This document shows, piece after piece, positions 9,486-18,920 of a DNA stretch of 30,985 bases. The stretch comes from DRQF01 sp964559135 (GTDB lineage Bacteria; Planctomycetota; GCA-002687715; DRQF01). How positions within the stretch are numbered: the stretch's first letter is position 1; every line of letters begins with the position of its first letter. The stretch spans positions 1-30,985 of the forward strand of contig CAZLGG010000043.1 in the NCBI GenBank assembly GCA_964559135.1. The letters are read 5' to 3'. The notes beneath the pieces are model-generated. The model searched no databases. It was not told the DNA's origin and saw only the letters and a program-made list of their open reading frames with translations. The translations under genes and the position numbers were made by a program.

Positions 9486-9778
9486 TCAGCGCACCTGCTG
9501 TTCGCCGGGCTTCGAGAAACCCCGGCGACGCAGTTCGCTCTCGACGGTCTGGGGATCCTCGGTGAGGCTCGTGCGAAGGACCTGCTTGGTCTCCACTGCG
9601 TCTTCCAGCTTCCGAGTCCGCTGTTCCATCGTTTCACGCTCTTCTTCGACCCGCCGCAGCTCCCGGCTACGGTTCGCATTCGGGAAGAACTCGACGTAGG
9701 CGGCCGCGAGAAGACAGATCATGAAGAAAAGCAGCATGCCTGAGAGGCCGCGGCGTCGTGTCGTGCCGTTGCGACCCA

Positions 9779-9779
<1 letters not shown>
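9486..9779 (-). CDS. FtsB/DivIC-like septum formation initiator protein
   Basis: This is a 97-residue bitopic protein: a basic N-terminus, one membrane helix (about 13-31), a charged coiled coil (about 36-66), then a C-terminal DPQTVESELRRRGFSKPGE. The terminal LG/GF-x-KPGE pattern is typical of FtsB/DivIC proteins. The start at 9779 overlaps the enolase TGA as TGATG, so translation is coupled; the frame extends upstream only as enolase antisense-frame sequence. An eno-ftsB order is also known in Proteobacteria, which supports the call. Inferred role: a divisome scaffold in the inner membrane. FtsL-like or other small coiled-coil membrane proteins remain possible. Confidence 0.72.
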
Positions 9780-11041
<1,262 letters not shown>

Positions 11042-11228
11042 GATGAGAAGCTCCAGACCTTCGAATCGTTCCAAGAGGTTATGTCCCAAGGGCCCACGAA
11101 AGTAAACCCTCACGGACATTATTCGCCGACCCGCTTCCTCGCCCGAGAAGTCCGGAATGCACCTCCCAGGCCTCTCAGCCGGGCGACCCGTTGCCCGTCC
11201 GTCCCCCAGGCGTTACCAGAATCCGAGC
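11042..11228. promoter_or_regulatory. Divergent intergenic region between eno and pssA
   Basis: These 187 bases separate two genes that start in opposite directions, so promoters for both should lie here. AT-richer patches are seen near 11099-11125, with AATAAT and TTTACT boxes on the minus strand, but no box pair with good spacing stands out. A weak TGGAG ribosome site for eno lies just before 11041. No good ribosome site precedes pssA. Confidence 0.4.
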
Positions 11229-12095
11229 ATGAAACCCCAGAGTCGACATATCGCCGCCCTTCCGACCCTCGTGACGCTCGGCAACGCCTTCTGCGGATTC
11301 CTCGCCGCGACCTATCTGCTGGAGGCCGCGTCGCAGGCGGGTCTGGTCCGTTCCGCGCTGTCCGCGGGCCTCGAGGACTCCCCTCACCGGGATCTCTTTT
11401 TCGCCTATCTCGTCAAGGCGGTCTGGAGCATGTTCGCCGCGATGGTCTTCGACTTTCTGGACGGAAAGGTGGCGCGACTCACGCGCTCCGAGTCGGCGTT
11501 CGGCGTGCAGATCGATTCCCTTTCCGATGTGGTTTCCTTCGGCCTCGTCCCCGCGCTCATGTTCAAGACGCTGGGGGAATTCGAGTTCGGGCTGCGACCG
11601 AAAACCGCACTGGTGCTGGGGTGTTTTCATCTGTTCGGCGCCATCCTGCGTTTGGCTCGTTTCAACGTGGAAGCGGAGCCGGACACCGATGATCATCGCT
11701 GCTTCAAGGGCCTCCCCACGCCGGCGGCCGCCGCGGGCGTGGCGGTGCTCGTCTATCTGTATGCCTCGGCCGCGAGCGGTGATGATACGACGGAGCTGGT
11801 CGCGCCCGCGCTGGTTCAGCAATGGGTCGCTGCCGCATTTCCGTTCATCATCGTGGGACTCGGTGTTCTCATGTGGACCCGTCTGCCTTACGTCCACGCC
11901 GCGAACCTGCTCTTGACGGAGAGGCGCCAGCCTTCCCATCTTCTGGCGATCCTCGCCACCATCGGTGTCGTCGCGTGGGAACCCCCCATCGCGATGGCGG
12001 TCCTCATGCTGGGCTATGCTATGTCCGGGCCGGTCCTTTACGTCTGGGATCTGTTCACGGGACATGCCACGGTGGAAGGAGAATCCTGGCTTTGA
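11229..12095 (+). CDS. pssA: CDP-diacylglycerol-serine O-phosphatidyltransferase
   Basis: PssA makes phosphatidylserine from CDP-diacylglycerol and serine in the inner membrane, the precursor of phosphatidylethanolamine. This 288-residue protein has the CDP-alcohol phosphatidyltransferase motif DG-x2-AR-x8-G-x3-D-x3-D, seen as DGKVAR, G and DSLSD within about residues 79-101. The N-terminus LPTLVTLGNAFCGFLAA is typical of PssA. About six membrane segments follow. Between the first two helices there is an extra hydrophilic stretch of about 25 residues (LEDSPHRD region). The ATG at 11229 fits the family start; the ribosome site is weak. The stop overlaps the folK start. Confidence 0.92.
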   Translation: MKPQSRHIAALPTLVTLGNAFCGFLAATYLLEAASQAGLVRSALSAGLEDSPHRDLFFAYLVKAVWSMFAAMVFDFLDGKVARLTRSESAFGVQIDSLSDVVSFGLVPALMFKTLGEFEFGLRPKTALVLGCFHLFGAILRLARFNVEAEPDTDDHRCFKGLPTPAAAAGVAVLVYLYASAASGDDTTELVAPALVQQWVAAAFPFIIVGLGVLMWTRLPYVHAANLLLTERRQPSHLLAILATIGVVAWEPPIAMAVLMLGYAMSGPVLYVWDLFTGHATVEGESWL

Positions 12096-12640
12096 TCCAC
12101 GATGACGGGGAGCCGGCTCTCATAGGGATGGGTTCGAACATGGGGAATCGGTGGGGACATCTGACCCGCGCTCTCGGGGCGTTGGACAATATCCCCGGAA
12201 TCCGCGTCGAGGCCGTCTCGCGGATCCATGAAACCGATCCGTGGGGGGGGCCTCCGGGGCAAGGCCGATTCTTCAACGCGGCCTGCGTCATCTCGACGCG
12301 CGGGTGGGAACCGCGAGCCCTTCTGGACCGACTTCTCGTCATCGAGCGCCGGGCGGGGCGCGTCCGGGGGGCCAAGAACGGCCCGCGAACTCTCGACCTC
12401 GACCTGCTCCTCATGGGGGATCGCTGTCTCGCCACGGAAGCGTTGACCCTCCCTCATCCGGGGTTGCCCCATCGGTCGTTCGTGTTGGCACCGGCCGTGG
12501 AGGTCGCGGCGGATTGGCGACATCCCGTCTTGAATCGGACGCTCGAGGAACTCTGGGAGGCGGGGCCCCGCGAGGGCCTGGTACGCATCCGGGAAGATTT
12601 GGACCTATTCCATGATGTCCGTCGTTCGACACACGTCTGA
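12092..12640 (+). CDS. folK: HPPK, dihydropterin pyrophosphokinase (folate synthesis)
   Basis: FolK (EC 2.7.6.3) transfers pyrophosphate from ATP to 6-hydroxymethyl-7,8-dihydropterin. This 182-residue protein shows the HPPK pattern: IGMGSNMGNR near the N-terminus, ETDPWGGPPGQGRFFNAAC, the signature GPRTLDLDLLLMG and LPHPGLPHRSFVLAP. The start is TTG at 12092: it overlaps the pssA TGA as TTGA and has AAGGAG 10 bases upstream. Starting at the first in-frame ATG (12128) would leave out the first beta strand. The 3' end overlaps panC by 29 bases. Confidence 0.92.
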   Translation: MIHDDGEPALIGMGSNMGNRWGHLTRALGALDNIPGIRVEAVSRIHETDPWGGPPGQGRFFNAACVISTRGWEPRALLDRLLVIERRAGRVRGAKNGPRTLDLDLLLMGDRCLATEALTLPHPGLPHRSFVLAPAVEVAADWRHPVLNRTLEELWEAGPREGLVRIREDLDLFHDVRRSTHV

Positions 12641-13466
12641 CGTTCGCTGTCTGGTGAGCGACTGGAAGGGGGCGCGAAGAAAGGTCGGTTTCGTTCCGAC
12701 CATGGGGGCTCTCCATGAGGGGCACGCCCGCCTCATCCGCGAATCACTCGCCGAGTGCGACCGTACCGTGGTGTCGATTTTCGTGAATCCATTGCAGTTC
12801 GAGCGGGAGGACGACCTGCGGAGCTATCCGAAGTCGGACGGGGCGGACTTGGCCTTGCTCGAGGAATTGGGGGTCCACCTCGTCTACCAACCCCGAACGA
12901 AGGACATGTATCCGGACGGGTTCGCGACTCGGGTCGTCCAGGAGGGATTGACCGAAACGCTCTGCGGCGCGGCGCGTCCCGGCCACTTCGACGGGGTGCT
13001 GACCGTCGTTCTGAAGCTTTTCAACGTCGTTCAGCCGGACCTCGCCTGGTTCGGGCAGAAGGACTATCAGCAGGTTCAAGTCGTTCGTCGGATGGTGAAG
13101 GATCTCAATGTCCCGATCGAGATTCGGATGTCTCCCACGGTACGCGAAGGGGACGGATTGGCGCTTTCGAGTAGGAATCGATTGCTCACTCCCGCGCAGA
13201 GGGAGGCGGCGCCGCGAATCTACAGAGCTCTTCAGAAGTGCGACCTGGCTTTCCGCGAGGGGCAACGCAACGTCGATGCGTTGCGCGTCCAGGTGGCGCG
13301 GGAACTGGAGGGGATCCCCGATGCCCGAATCGATTACGTGGAAATCAGTGATCCGCAAACCCTCTCGCCTCGCCGAGGCGACGCGGTGGAAGGCGACCTT
13401 TTGGCCGTGGCCGTCTTTCTGCACTCGGTCCGTCTCATCGACAATCTCTTGCTCGGGCGGTCATGA
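12612..13466 (+). CDS. panC: Pantoate-beta-alanine ligase (pantothenate synthetase)
   Basis: PanC joins pantoate and beta-alanine using ATP, giving pantothenate for coenzyme A. This 284-residue protein has all main signatures: VGFVPTMGALHEGHARLI (with the HxGH nucleotide motif), FVNPLQF, WFGQKDYQQ and the KMSKS-like LSSRNRLLT. The gene starts inside the folK 3' end at ATGATG (12612) and its stop overlaps the ispE start as ATGA. Other pantothenate genes are absent from the window, although a DUF2520 gene, a frequent panC neighbour, lies two genes further on. Confidence 0.96.
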   Translation: MMSVVRHTSDVRCLVSDWKGARRKVGFVPTMGALHEGHARLIRESLAECDRTVVSIFVNPLQFEREDDLRSYPKSDGADLALLEELGVHLVYQPRTKDMYPDGFATRVVQEGLTETLCGAARPGHFDGVLTVVLKLFNVVQPDLAWFGQKDYQQVQVVRRMVKDLNVPIEIRMSPTVREGDGLALSSRNRLLTPAQREAAPRIYRALQKCDLAFREGQRNVDALRVQVARELEGIPDARIDYVEISDPQTLSPRRGDAVEGDLLAVAVFLHSVRLIDNLLLGRS

Positions 13467-14320
13467 TTCCGTCGACGGTGGAGGAGCGTGCCCATGCCAA
13501 GATCAATCTTTGGCTGGAGGTTCTTCGTCGCCGTGACGATGGGTTTCACGAGATCGAGACGATCATGCACGAAGTGGATCTCGCGGACCGCGTGATCGTC
13601 GAGAGGAAAACGGCTGGACTCTCGCTTGCCGTCGATGATCCGAGGTTGCCGACCGGGGAGGAGAACCTCGTCATGCGGGCGGTGCGGGCCCTGGAAAAAG
13701 CCGTGGATCGCCCGCTTCCGTGCCATGTGACTCTCGAGAAGCGGATTCCCGCGGGGGGAGGACTGGGCGGCGGGTCAAGCGATGGCGCGGCCGTGCTCAG
13801 AGCTCTGCGTCGCCTTTTCGATCTGGCCCTGGACGACTCCGAGTTGGAACGGGTGGCTGCCGAGTTCGGTTCCGATACGTCTTTTTTCATTCGAGGCGGG
13901 ACGGCCTTCTGCCGCGGTCGAGGCGAGAGGATCGAGCACCACGCCGGGCCCCCCGCGCCTTTGGACTGGGTTCTGATTCTCCCGGATTTCCCCATTGCCA
14001 CCGCGTCGGTGTTCGATGCCCTCACATTGACGGAGTCTCCGCGGGAGGGGTATGATATCCTTTCGGTTCTCGAGAGAAGTGACGTTGGTTCGCTTCGTCG
14101 TCGGCTCTTCAATCGACTGGAAGAGCCGGTTCGGCGATTGCATCCCCGAATCGCGCGATGGCTCGACGCCATGGCGGAACGGGGGCTCCGGGTCTCCGGG
14201 AGCGGGTCGACGCTCTTCATGCTTGCGGACGACGCTGCCGAAGCGGAGAGCCTCGTGAAGGAAATCGAGGAGCGTTGGGGCCTGACCGCCCTGGCGACGC
14301 GCTCGGCGCCGACGAGGTAG
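13463..14320 (+). CDS. ispE: 4-diphosphocytidyl-2-C-methyl-D-erythritol kinase
   Basis: IspE phosphorylates CDP-methylerythritol in the non-mevalonate isoprenoid pathway. This 285-residue GHMP kinase has AHAKINLWLEVL at the N-terminus, the ATP loop IPAGGGLGGGSSDGAA at about 93-108, and the C-terminal SGSGSTLFML. The ATG at 13463 overlaps the panC TGA by 4 bases. spoVG follows 24 bases later. An ispE-spoVG neighbourhood is also seen in Bacillus-type genomes, although other genes lie between them there. Confidence 0.95.
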   Translation: MIPSTVEERAHAKINLWLEVLRRRDDGFHEIETIMHEVDLADRVIVERKTAGLSLAVDDPRLPTGEENLVMRAVRALEKAVDRPLPCHVTLEKRIPAGGGLGGGSSDGAAVLRALRRLFDLALDDSELERVAAEFGSDTSFFIRGGTAFCRGRGERIEHHAGPPAPLDWVLILPDFPIATASVFDALTLTESPREGYDILSVLERSDVGSLRRRLFNRLEEPVRRLHPRIARWLDAMAERGLRVSGSGSTLFMLADDAAEAESLVKEIEERWGLTALATRSAPTR

Positions 14321-14344
14321 CGTCTTCTCACGGAGTCACTTCCG

Positions 14345-14818
14345 ATGCAGATCACCGACGTCCAGGTCAGGCTTCTGGAGACCGGACCCGGCAAGAGCAA
14401 GCTGAGAGGATACTGCACTCTGGTTCTCGACGATGCGTTTGTCGTGCGGGATCTCAAGATCATCGAGGGTTCCGATGGCATGTTTGTCGCGATGCCGGCA
14501 CGCCGCCTGACGGCACGGTGTCCGCGCCCCGGATGCCGGGCCAAGAACCATTTACGTGCAGCCTATTGCAACGGGTGTGGACACGCTCTCCCGAAACGTG
14601 AGATCCCCAGGGGCGCCGACGGTCGGATGCGCCTCCACGTGGACCTGGCCCACCCGATCCATCGTGAGGCCCGTCGTCTGATTCACCACGTGGTCGTCGA
14701 GGCCTACGAGAAGGAGCTCGAGGCTTCTCGGAAGCAGGGCTACGTTTTCGCTCCCGGCGACGACCTGGATGCGGGACCGCCCGCACTGAGAGAGGAGGTG
14801 TCGGATCACGGGGCGTAA
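14345..14818 (+). CDS. spoVG: SpoVG-family protein with inserted zinc-ribbon-like segment
   Basis: This is a 157-residue protein. Residues 1-56 match SpoVG (ITDVQVRLL, CTLVLDDAFVVRDLKIIEG, GMFVAMPARR). The matching second half HVDLAHPIHREARRLI resumes only at about 98. Canonical SpoVG passes directly from MPSKR to the DIAHPI segment. Here about 40 residues intervene, holding Cys59, Cys64, Cys75 and Cys78 (C-x4-C, C-x2-C), which is zinc-ribbon-like. A C-terminal tail of about 30 residues is acidic. The start has GGAG 10 bases upstream. Family knowledge: SpoVG is a small DNA/RNA-binding regulator. The insert may add a metal-stabilised binding surface; zinc binding is inferred from the Cys pattern only. 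Confidence 0.9.
   Translation: MQITDVQVRLLETGPGKSKLRGYCTLVLDDAFVVRDLKIIEGSDGMFVAMPARRLTARCPRPGCRAKNHLRAAYCNGCGHALPKREIPRGADGRMRLHVDLAHPIHREARRLIHHVVVEAYEKELEASRKQGYVFAPGDDLDAGPPALREEVSDHGA
14794..14810 (+). promoter_or_regulatory. Ribosome site followed by near-cognate start codons (ATC/ACG)
   Basis: A strong GGAGG at 14794-14798 lies within the 3' end of spoVG. In the frame of the following DUF2520 gene, a stop (TGA) is at 14787 and no ATG, GTG or TTG occurs before TTG at 14847. Correctly spaced codons after GGAGG are ATC at 14805 (6 bases) and ACG at 14808 (9 bases). This suggests initiation at a rare near-cognate codon, or a base error. Confidence 0.5.
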
Positions 14819-15650
14819 GGGAAACGAGGGGGAAACCCTCTACCTTTTGGGCCATTCTCGCGCGGGTATGAGTCTCTGCCGCGCCTGGGACGAAGTTGGC
14901 CACGTCGTGCGGGCCACGTGGAACCGGAGTCCCGGGATGGCTCTGCGCTGGAGGAACCGGGAAATCCCACGGCATTCCCGCATCGACCCGGTTTCGGCTC
15001 GGGCCTCGGCCATCTGTCTGGCGGTGGCAGACGATGCGCTCCCCCAAGTCGCGCGTGCGCTGGCGATGGCGCCGTGGCCGTCCTCCCCGCCTTTGGTCTT
15101 TCATCTGGCGGGATCGGTGCCTCTCGACGTCCTCGAGCCCTTGGCGCGTCGCGGAGCCGTCACTGGAAGTCTTCATCCGTTGCGGTCCTTCCCGGAAGCG
15201 ATCGCGCGCGGGCCCGTGTTGGAAGGACATCTTTGCGCCGTGACCTCGGACTCCGAGTCGGGGCGGACGCGTCTTTGGCGGCTCGCCCGGGATGCGGGAG
15301 GTCGTCCCGTCGATCTCGATGACGGCCACCGTGCGGCGTGGCATCTGGCCGGCGTGGCCGGGAGCAACTTCCTCGTGGGCCTGATGGACCTGGCCGAACA
15401 ACAGATGGCGCGGGTGGGGGTGGACACCGAGACCGCTCGCGCCGGGTTGGCGCTTCTGGCGGAGGGCGCCCTCCGGGCCGTTCGTGACGTCGGACCGGCC
15501 AAGGCCCTCACGGGACCCGTGGCGCGGGGCGATCGATCCACTTTGGAACGACATCGGCGGTTCCTTGCCGATCAACCCCGAACCTTGGAACTCTACGAAG
15601 CCCTGGTGGCGTACATGACCGCCCGTCTCGGAAAAAGTTCCCCCGGTTGA
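14805..15650 (+). CDS. DUF2520 Rossmann-fold protein
   Basis: From 14805 this is about 281 residues; from TTG at 14847, 267. The N-terminal TLYLLGHSRAGMSLCRAW is a beta-strand plus G-x-S-R-x-G turn of a Rossmann fold. The strand would be lost with the TTG start, so an upstream start is preferred. The middle includes VFHLAGSVPLDVLEPL. The C-terminal helical half, including AAWHLAGVAGSNFLVGLMDL and ALTGPVARGD, matches DUF2520 proteins. Family knowledge: these NAD(P)-binding proteins, related in fold to ketopantoate reductase-like oxidoreductases, are uncharacterised; the gene is adjacent to panC in actinobacteria. It closes the pssA-to-spoVG run. Function is unknown; a link to pantothenate is inference. 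Confidence 0.8.
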   Translation: MTGRKGNEGETLYLLGHSRAGMSLCRAWDEVGHVVRATWNRSPGMALRWRNREIPRHSRIDPVSARASAICLAVADDALPQVARALAMAPWPSSPPLVFHLAGSVPLDVLEPLARRGAVTGSLHPLRSFPEAIARGPVLEGHLCAVTSDSESGRTRLWRLARDAGGRPVDLDDGHRAAWHLAGVAGSNFLVGLMDLAEQQMARVGVDTETARAGLALLAEGALRAVRDVGPAKALTGPVARGDRSTLERHRRFLADQPRTLELYEALVAYMTARLGKSSPG

Positions 15651-15855
15651 TCGGCCAGAAGGCAAGTTTCATGTGGCGTCGTCCGATCACTGTCGTATAA
15701 GAGGCGCGGCCTCCTCGCCTCATGGGACTCCTCGCCCGGGTTTCGACCAGGCCTCCTTCTTTTGACTCCACGTTGCTTGTTTTGGACCTCGAAAACGCGT
15801 CGGCATGCAATTCCGAATTCCAAGCACCCTGGTACGCCAACGATCCCGCTCCTCG
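15651..15855 (+). promoter_or_regulatory. Gap before the HEAT-like gene with a possible -10 box
   Basis: These 205 bases are non-coding as far as I can see. TATAAG at 15696-15701 is a fair -10 box, but the sequence 17 bases upstream (GTGGCG) is a poor -35. No ribosome site precedes the chosen start at 15856, nor the alternative ATG at 15805. Confidence 0.35.
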
Positions 15856-18753
15856 ATGGAGTGCCGGGGCCTCGTTGCGTGGGTTCTGGCGGGTTGGATG
15901 GTGTTCGGGGCCGGGGTTTCGGCCCAGAACCAGCCCGCAGGGGCGGAGAAACCGAAGGCCGTGCCCCGTGCGTCGGACAAGAAACCTTCCCCGGCCGACG
16001 ACGTCAAGCCCAACAAGGTGCAGGACCCGGTGGACCTATTGCTCGCACGACGGGCCGATCCCGTCGACGCCTTGGTCCAAAGGATCGAGCAAACCGCGTG
16101 GAAGGATGAGGTGATTCGGCGCCGCTTGCTCGCGAAAGTGGCCGAATTGGAGAATCCCGGCCACCTGATCGTGGCGGTGGGCCGCACGGCGCTGAAGACC
16201 AAGGACCGGACGGTCCTTCCAATCCTTTTGGACGCATGGGCGCGCGGCCGGGTCCCCAAGGACAGTCGCAGGGAACTCATCGGGCTCGTCTTCCAGCCCT
16301 TTCATCAGTCTCGTTCGATCTACGACCTCATCTGGGGTGCCGCCCGTCGGCACGCCACCCGCAAAGGGGATCTGGAGCGAATTTTTCAACTCATTCCATC
16401 GTGTCTTTCGGCCATGAGGTTCCAGGCCCAACGCACGATCGATCAGGATCGTTGGGACGCGGTTCGAGGAATCATGCGACTGTGGAATGAGCTCGACGCC
16501 CCCGCAACGGAATCCATGCTGAAAGGGCTTCTGGATCCCCTCTTGACCCAGATCACGGGAGGGCTCGATCTCGAGGGGCGAGCGGCGTGGTCGGAATGGA
16601 TGCGTCGAATGGGGACGATCGACGGAACCCGTCCCCGTGAATCTCTCGCGATCGGGGACATCCTTCGGGATGCTCTGCGAGAGAGTCGAAGGCGCCTCGA
16701 GGCCCAACGGGCGCGACATCGGCGGGACGTCACGAGTTTGATCGCTCTCCTCGCTCAACACGGCGTGCCGGCCATCGCGATGCTTCTCAACGAAGATCGT
16801 GCGATCCGTGATGCCGTTCTCGTGGCCTTGGAGAGCGTCAACCGCGGTCTCGCTGGGAAGGACAGGGTGGCGGCCGTGAAGGAGCTTATCGCCCAGTTGG
16901 GCGATGCCTCTCAGCCCATCGAAGTCTACGAGAGTCTCCTGGACGCCACCGCCGTCTTGGGCCGGGACCTTCCGCCGGAACTTTCGAAGGAACTCGTGGA
17001 GGCCGTTTTTCAACGCAACTGCGAGGCCAGGCCCGATCTTTTGGATCGGCAGGTTCTCGTGCTTGGCCGAATCGGCGCCCGATCGCAGGGGGCGCGGCTG
17101 GCCAAGATCTTCACGGCGGCCGGGTCCTCCGCGGCGGAGGCGTCTCCGGTTTGGGTGCACGTCCGCCGCGACGTCGTTCGGGTTCTGGGGGTGCTGGGAA
17201 CCGGAATCGAGACGATTCTGCAGGCCTTGAAGGATTCGAGTTCGGTGGTTCGTGGCGAAGCCGCCTTGGTGTTGAAGGGATTCTCCGACCGCTTCGGCGA
17301 ACCCCAGGGCATCTCCGTCGACGTCTTCGTGAATGCTCTTGAAAGGGAGAAGGACGCTTCTGTCCGGCTGCGTCTGCTGGAATCCGTCCAGGCCTTCGTG
17401 GAAGCGCGACCGGATCTGGCGACGCTGGACCTTCTGGCGCAGGTCGATGCCCCCGTGGGCTCCGCCGAATCCATGACCCGACGAGCGCGCATCTGGTCCA
17501 AGCTGGCTCTGTCTGCGAAGACACCCGAGGACGTGCGCGTGGCGGCGCGGAAGCGCGTTCGGCGAAGCCTCCTGGAAAAAGGATCCGGCGAAGTCTGTGC
17601 CCGAGTCCTGATGACGACGCAAGGAGAGGATGCGGCTCTCATGTTGGGGGAGGCGTTGGCGTCCGCTCCGTGGTCGTCCGAGTTGAAAAACGAGGTCCAT
17701 GCTCATCTGGGTGAGGCCCTGGCCCCGGAAAAACTCTGGCAGCTTGCCGTAGCGATGGGGCTTTTGAACATGGAGTCCCCTCCGCCCTCGGCGGCGGCCT
17801 TGGCGAACGAGGCCTTGAAGGCGGCTTCGGATCCGAAGGTCGATTCGGCTTGGATGAAGGCCGCGCTGGAGCAGTGTCGCGCATCGTCCTCGCCATGGGC
17901 GGCCCCTTGGGGGCTGAGGTTGCTGGACCGCCTGGCGGTGCGAGATCCCTCGGGGTTGGATCTCGACGCTTTGAGATTGGCGTTCTTCTGGAAGCAATGG
18001 AAAGCCGGGCGTCTGTCGAACGAGGGGGGCGAGACGATGGCGGTCCTTTTTGGCCGCCTCGTCGGCCGCAAGGACGTCGACCCGAAGCGCCGTGTGTCCG
18101 TTTTGAGACGGTGGTTGCAGTTTTCCGCGGGCCGTGGAGATTTCTCTTCCGTTCGGGACGCTCTCCGACGCCTCGTCGAGACGAATGCCGCGTCGAAGAT
18201 CGAGCGTTTGAAAGACGAACTGGCCCGTGCTCTCAGTTCCCGGGCGGAAGCGGCCAAGGTGGCGGCCGGCTTCCCGAAGGGGCAAGCCCCCCCGGAGGAC
18301 GAGACGGGCCCACTCTGGCGGCTGACGCGAGCCGTGGCGGTCTATCTGGCGCCCCTTCCGAAGCGCGACGGAGAGGTCGAGAAGGCCCTGACGGGCCCCG
18401 GGGCCGACGTGCTCGTGGGGCGTTTTCGTTCGGGGTCGAAAGCCGAATCCTGGTGGAAAGGCCGATTGAAGGGTTCCGAGGACAAGATCGAGCCCTGGAA
18501 TGGCCGGCCGGATGACTTGCTTCGAGGCGCCCTGAGTCTTCTCGATCGTGGGGGATTGAAGTCCGAAGACGGCCCTGACTTCACCGCACTGCTGGCCGCC
18601 ACGTTTCCCGCACTGAACGCCCGGCTGCCCGTCACTTGGCTCGCGGATTCCGACGGGAAGGCGGTGGACGCGGTCCGTGAGACACTGATGCAATGGTGGC
18701 GTTCCTTGCCTGTCTCCCCGGAATTCCAGGCGGCTTTCTTGAAGGTGATGTGA
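15856..18753 (+). CDS. Large secreted HEAT-like helical-repeat protein
   Basis: This is a 965-residue protein of unknown function. It begins with a signal peptide (MECRGLVAWVLAG, cleaved near VSAQ), which is why the ATG at 15856 is chosen rather than the ATG at 15805. A low-complexity Pro/Ala/Lys linker follows. The rest is almost wholly alpha-helical and rich in Ala, Leu, Arg and Glu. It shows HEAT-like units such as ALKDSSSVVRGEAALVLKGF (about 456-475) and AMLLNEDRAIRDAVLVALES (about 308-327). No catalytic motif or membrane anchor is visible. It stands alone between the DUF2520 gene and the initiator tRNA. Probably a periplasmic scaffold; long proteins of this kind are common in Planctomycetota. 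Confidence 0.8.
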   Translation: MECRGLVAWVLAGWMVFGAGVSAQNQPAGAEKPKAVPRASDKKPSPADDVKPNKVQDPVDLLLARRADPVDALVQRIEQTAWKDEVIRRRLLAKVAELENPGHLIVAVGRTALKTKDRTVLPILLDAWARGRVPKDSRRELIGLVFQPFHQSRSIYDLIWGAARRHATRKGDLERIFQLIPSCLSAMRFQAQRTIDQDRWDAVRGIMRLWNELDAPATESMLKGLLDPLLTQITGGLDLEGRAAWSEWMRRMGTIDGTRPRESLAIGDILRDALRESRRRLEAQRARHRRDVTSLIALLAQHGVPAIAMLLNEDRAIRDAVLVALESVNRGLAGKDRVAAVKELIAQLGDASQPIEVYESLLDATAVLGRDLPPELSKELVEAVFQRNCEARPDLLDRQVLVLGRIGARSQGARLAKIFTAAGSSAAEASPVWVHVRRDVVRVLGVLGTGIETILQALKDSSSVVRGEAALVLKGFSDRFGEPQGISVDVFVNALEREKDASVRLRLLESVQAFVEARPDLATLDLLAQVDAPVGSAESMTRRARIWSKLALSAKTPEDVRVAARKRVRRSLLEKGSGEVCARVLMTTQGEDAALMLGEALASAPWSSELKNEVHAHLGEALAPEKLWQLAVAMGLLNMESPPPSAAALANEALKAASDPKVDSAWMKAALEQCRASSSPWAAPWGLRLLDRLAVRDPSGLDLDALRLAFFWKQWKAGRLSNEGGETMAVLFGRLVGRKDVDPKRRVSVLRRWLQFSAGRGDFSSVRDALRRLVETNAASKIERLKDELARALSSRAEAAKVAAGFPKGQAPPEDETGPLWRLTRAVAVYLAPLPKRDGEVEKALTGPGADVLVGRFRSGSKAESWWKGRLKGSEDKIEPWNGRPDDLLRGALSLLDRGGLKSEDGPDFTALLAATFPALNARLPVTWLADSDGKAVDAVRETLMQWWRSLPVSPEFQAAFLKVM

Positions 18754-18766
18754 CGGCGTCTATACT
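18739..18766 (+). promoter_or_regulatory. Sigma-70-like promoter of the initiator tRNA
   Basis: TTGAAG (18739-18744) and TATACT (18761-18766) are separated by 16 bases. The -10 matches the consensus at five of six positions. The predicted start lies about 5 bases before the tRNA. The -35 box overlaps the end of the HEAT-like gene. Confidence 0.75.
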
Positions 18767-18777
18767 GCCCCACCTGA

Positions 18778-18850
<73 letters not shown>

Positions 18851-18865
18851 CTCGATTGATGACGA

Positions 18866-18897
18866 CCGGCACTCCAGAGAGTGCCGGCGTTTTTTTT
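18866..18897 (+). terminator. Rho-independent terminator after tRNA-fMet
   Basis: A perfect 9-base-pair stem CCGGCACTC/GAGTGCCGG with the four-base loop CAGA is followed by CG and eight T residues. It begins 16 bases after the tRNA. Confidence 0.95.
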
Positions 18898-18920
18898 GCT
18901 TCGAATGTGGAGTTGTCATC

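Noticed and set aside
16036..18693. Open minus-strand frame of 885 codons
   Set aside because: It is antisense to the HEAT-like protein. Its product is rich in Arg, His, Gln, Gly and Pro without any domain, while the plus-strand protein has a signal peptide and helical repeats.
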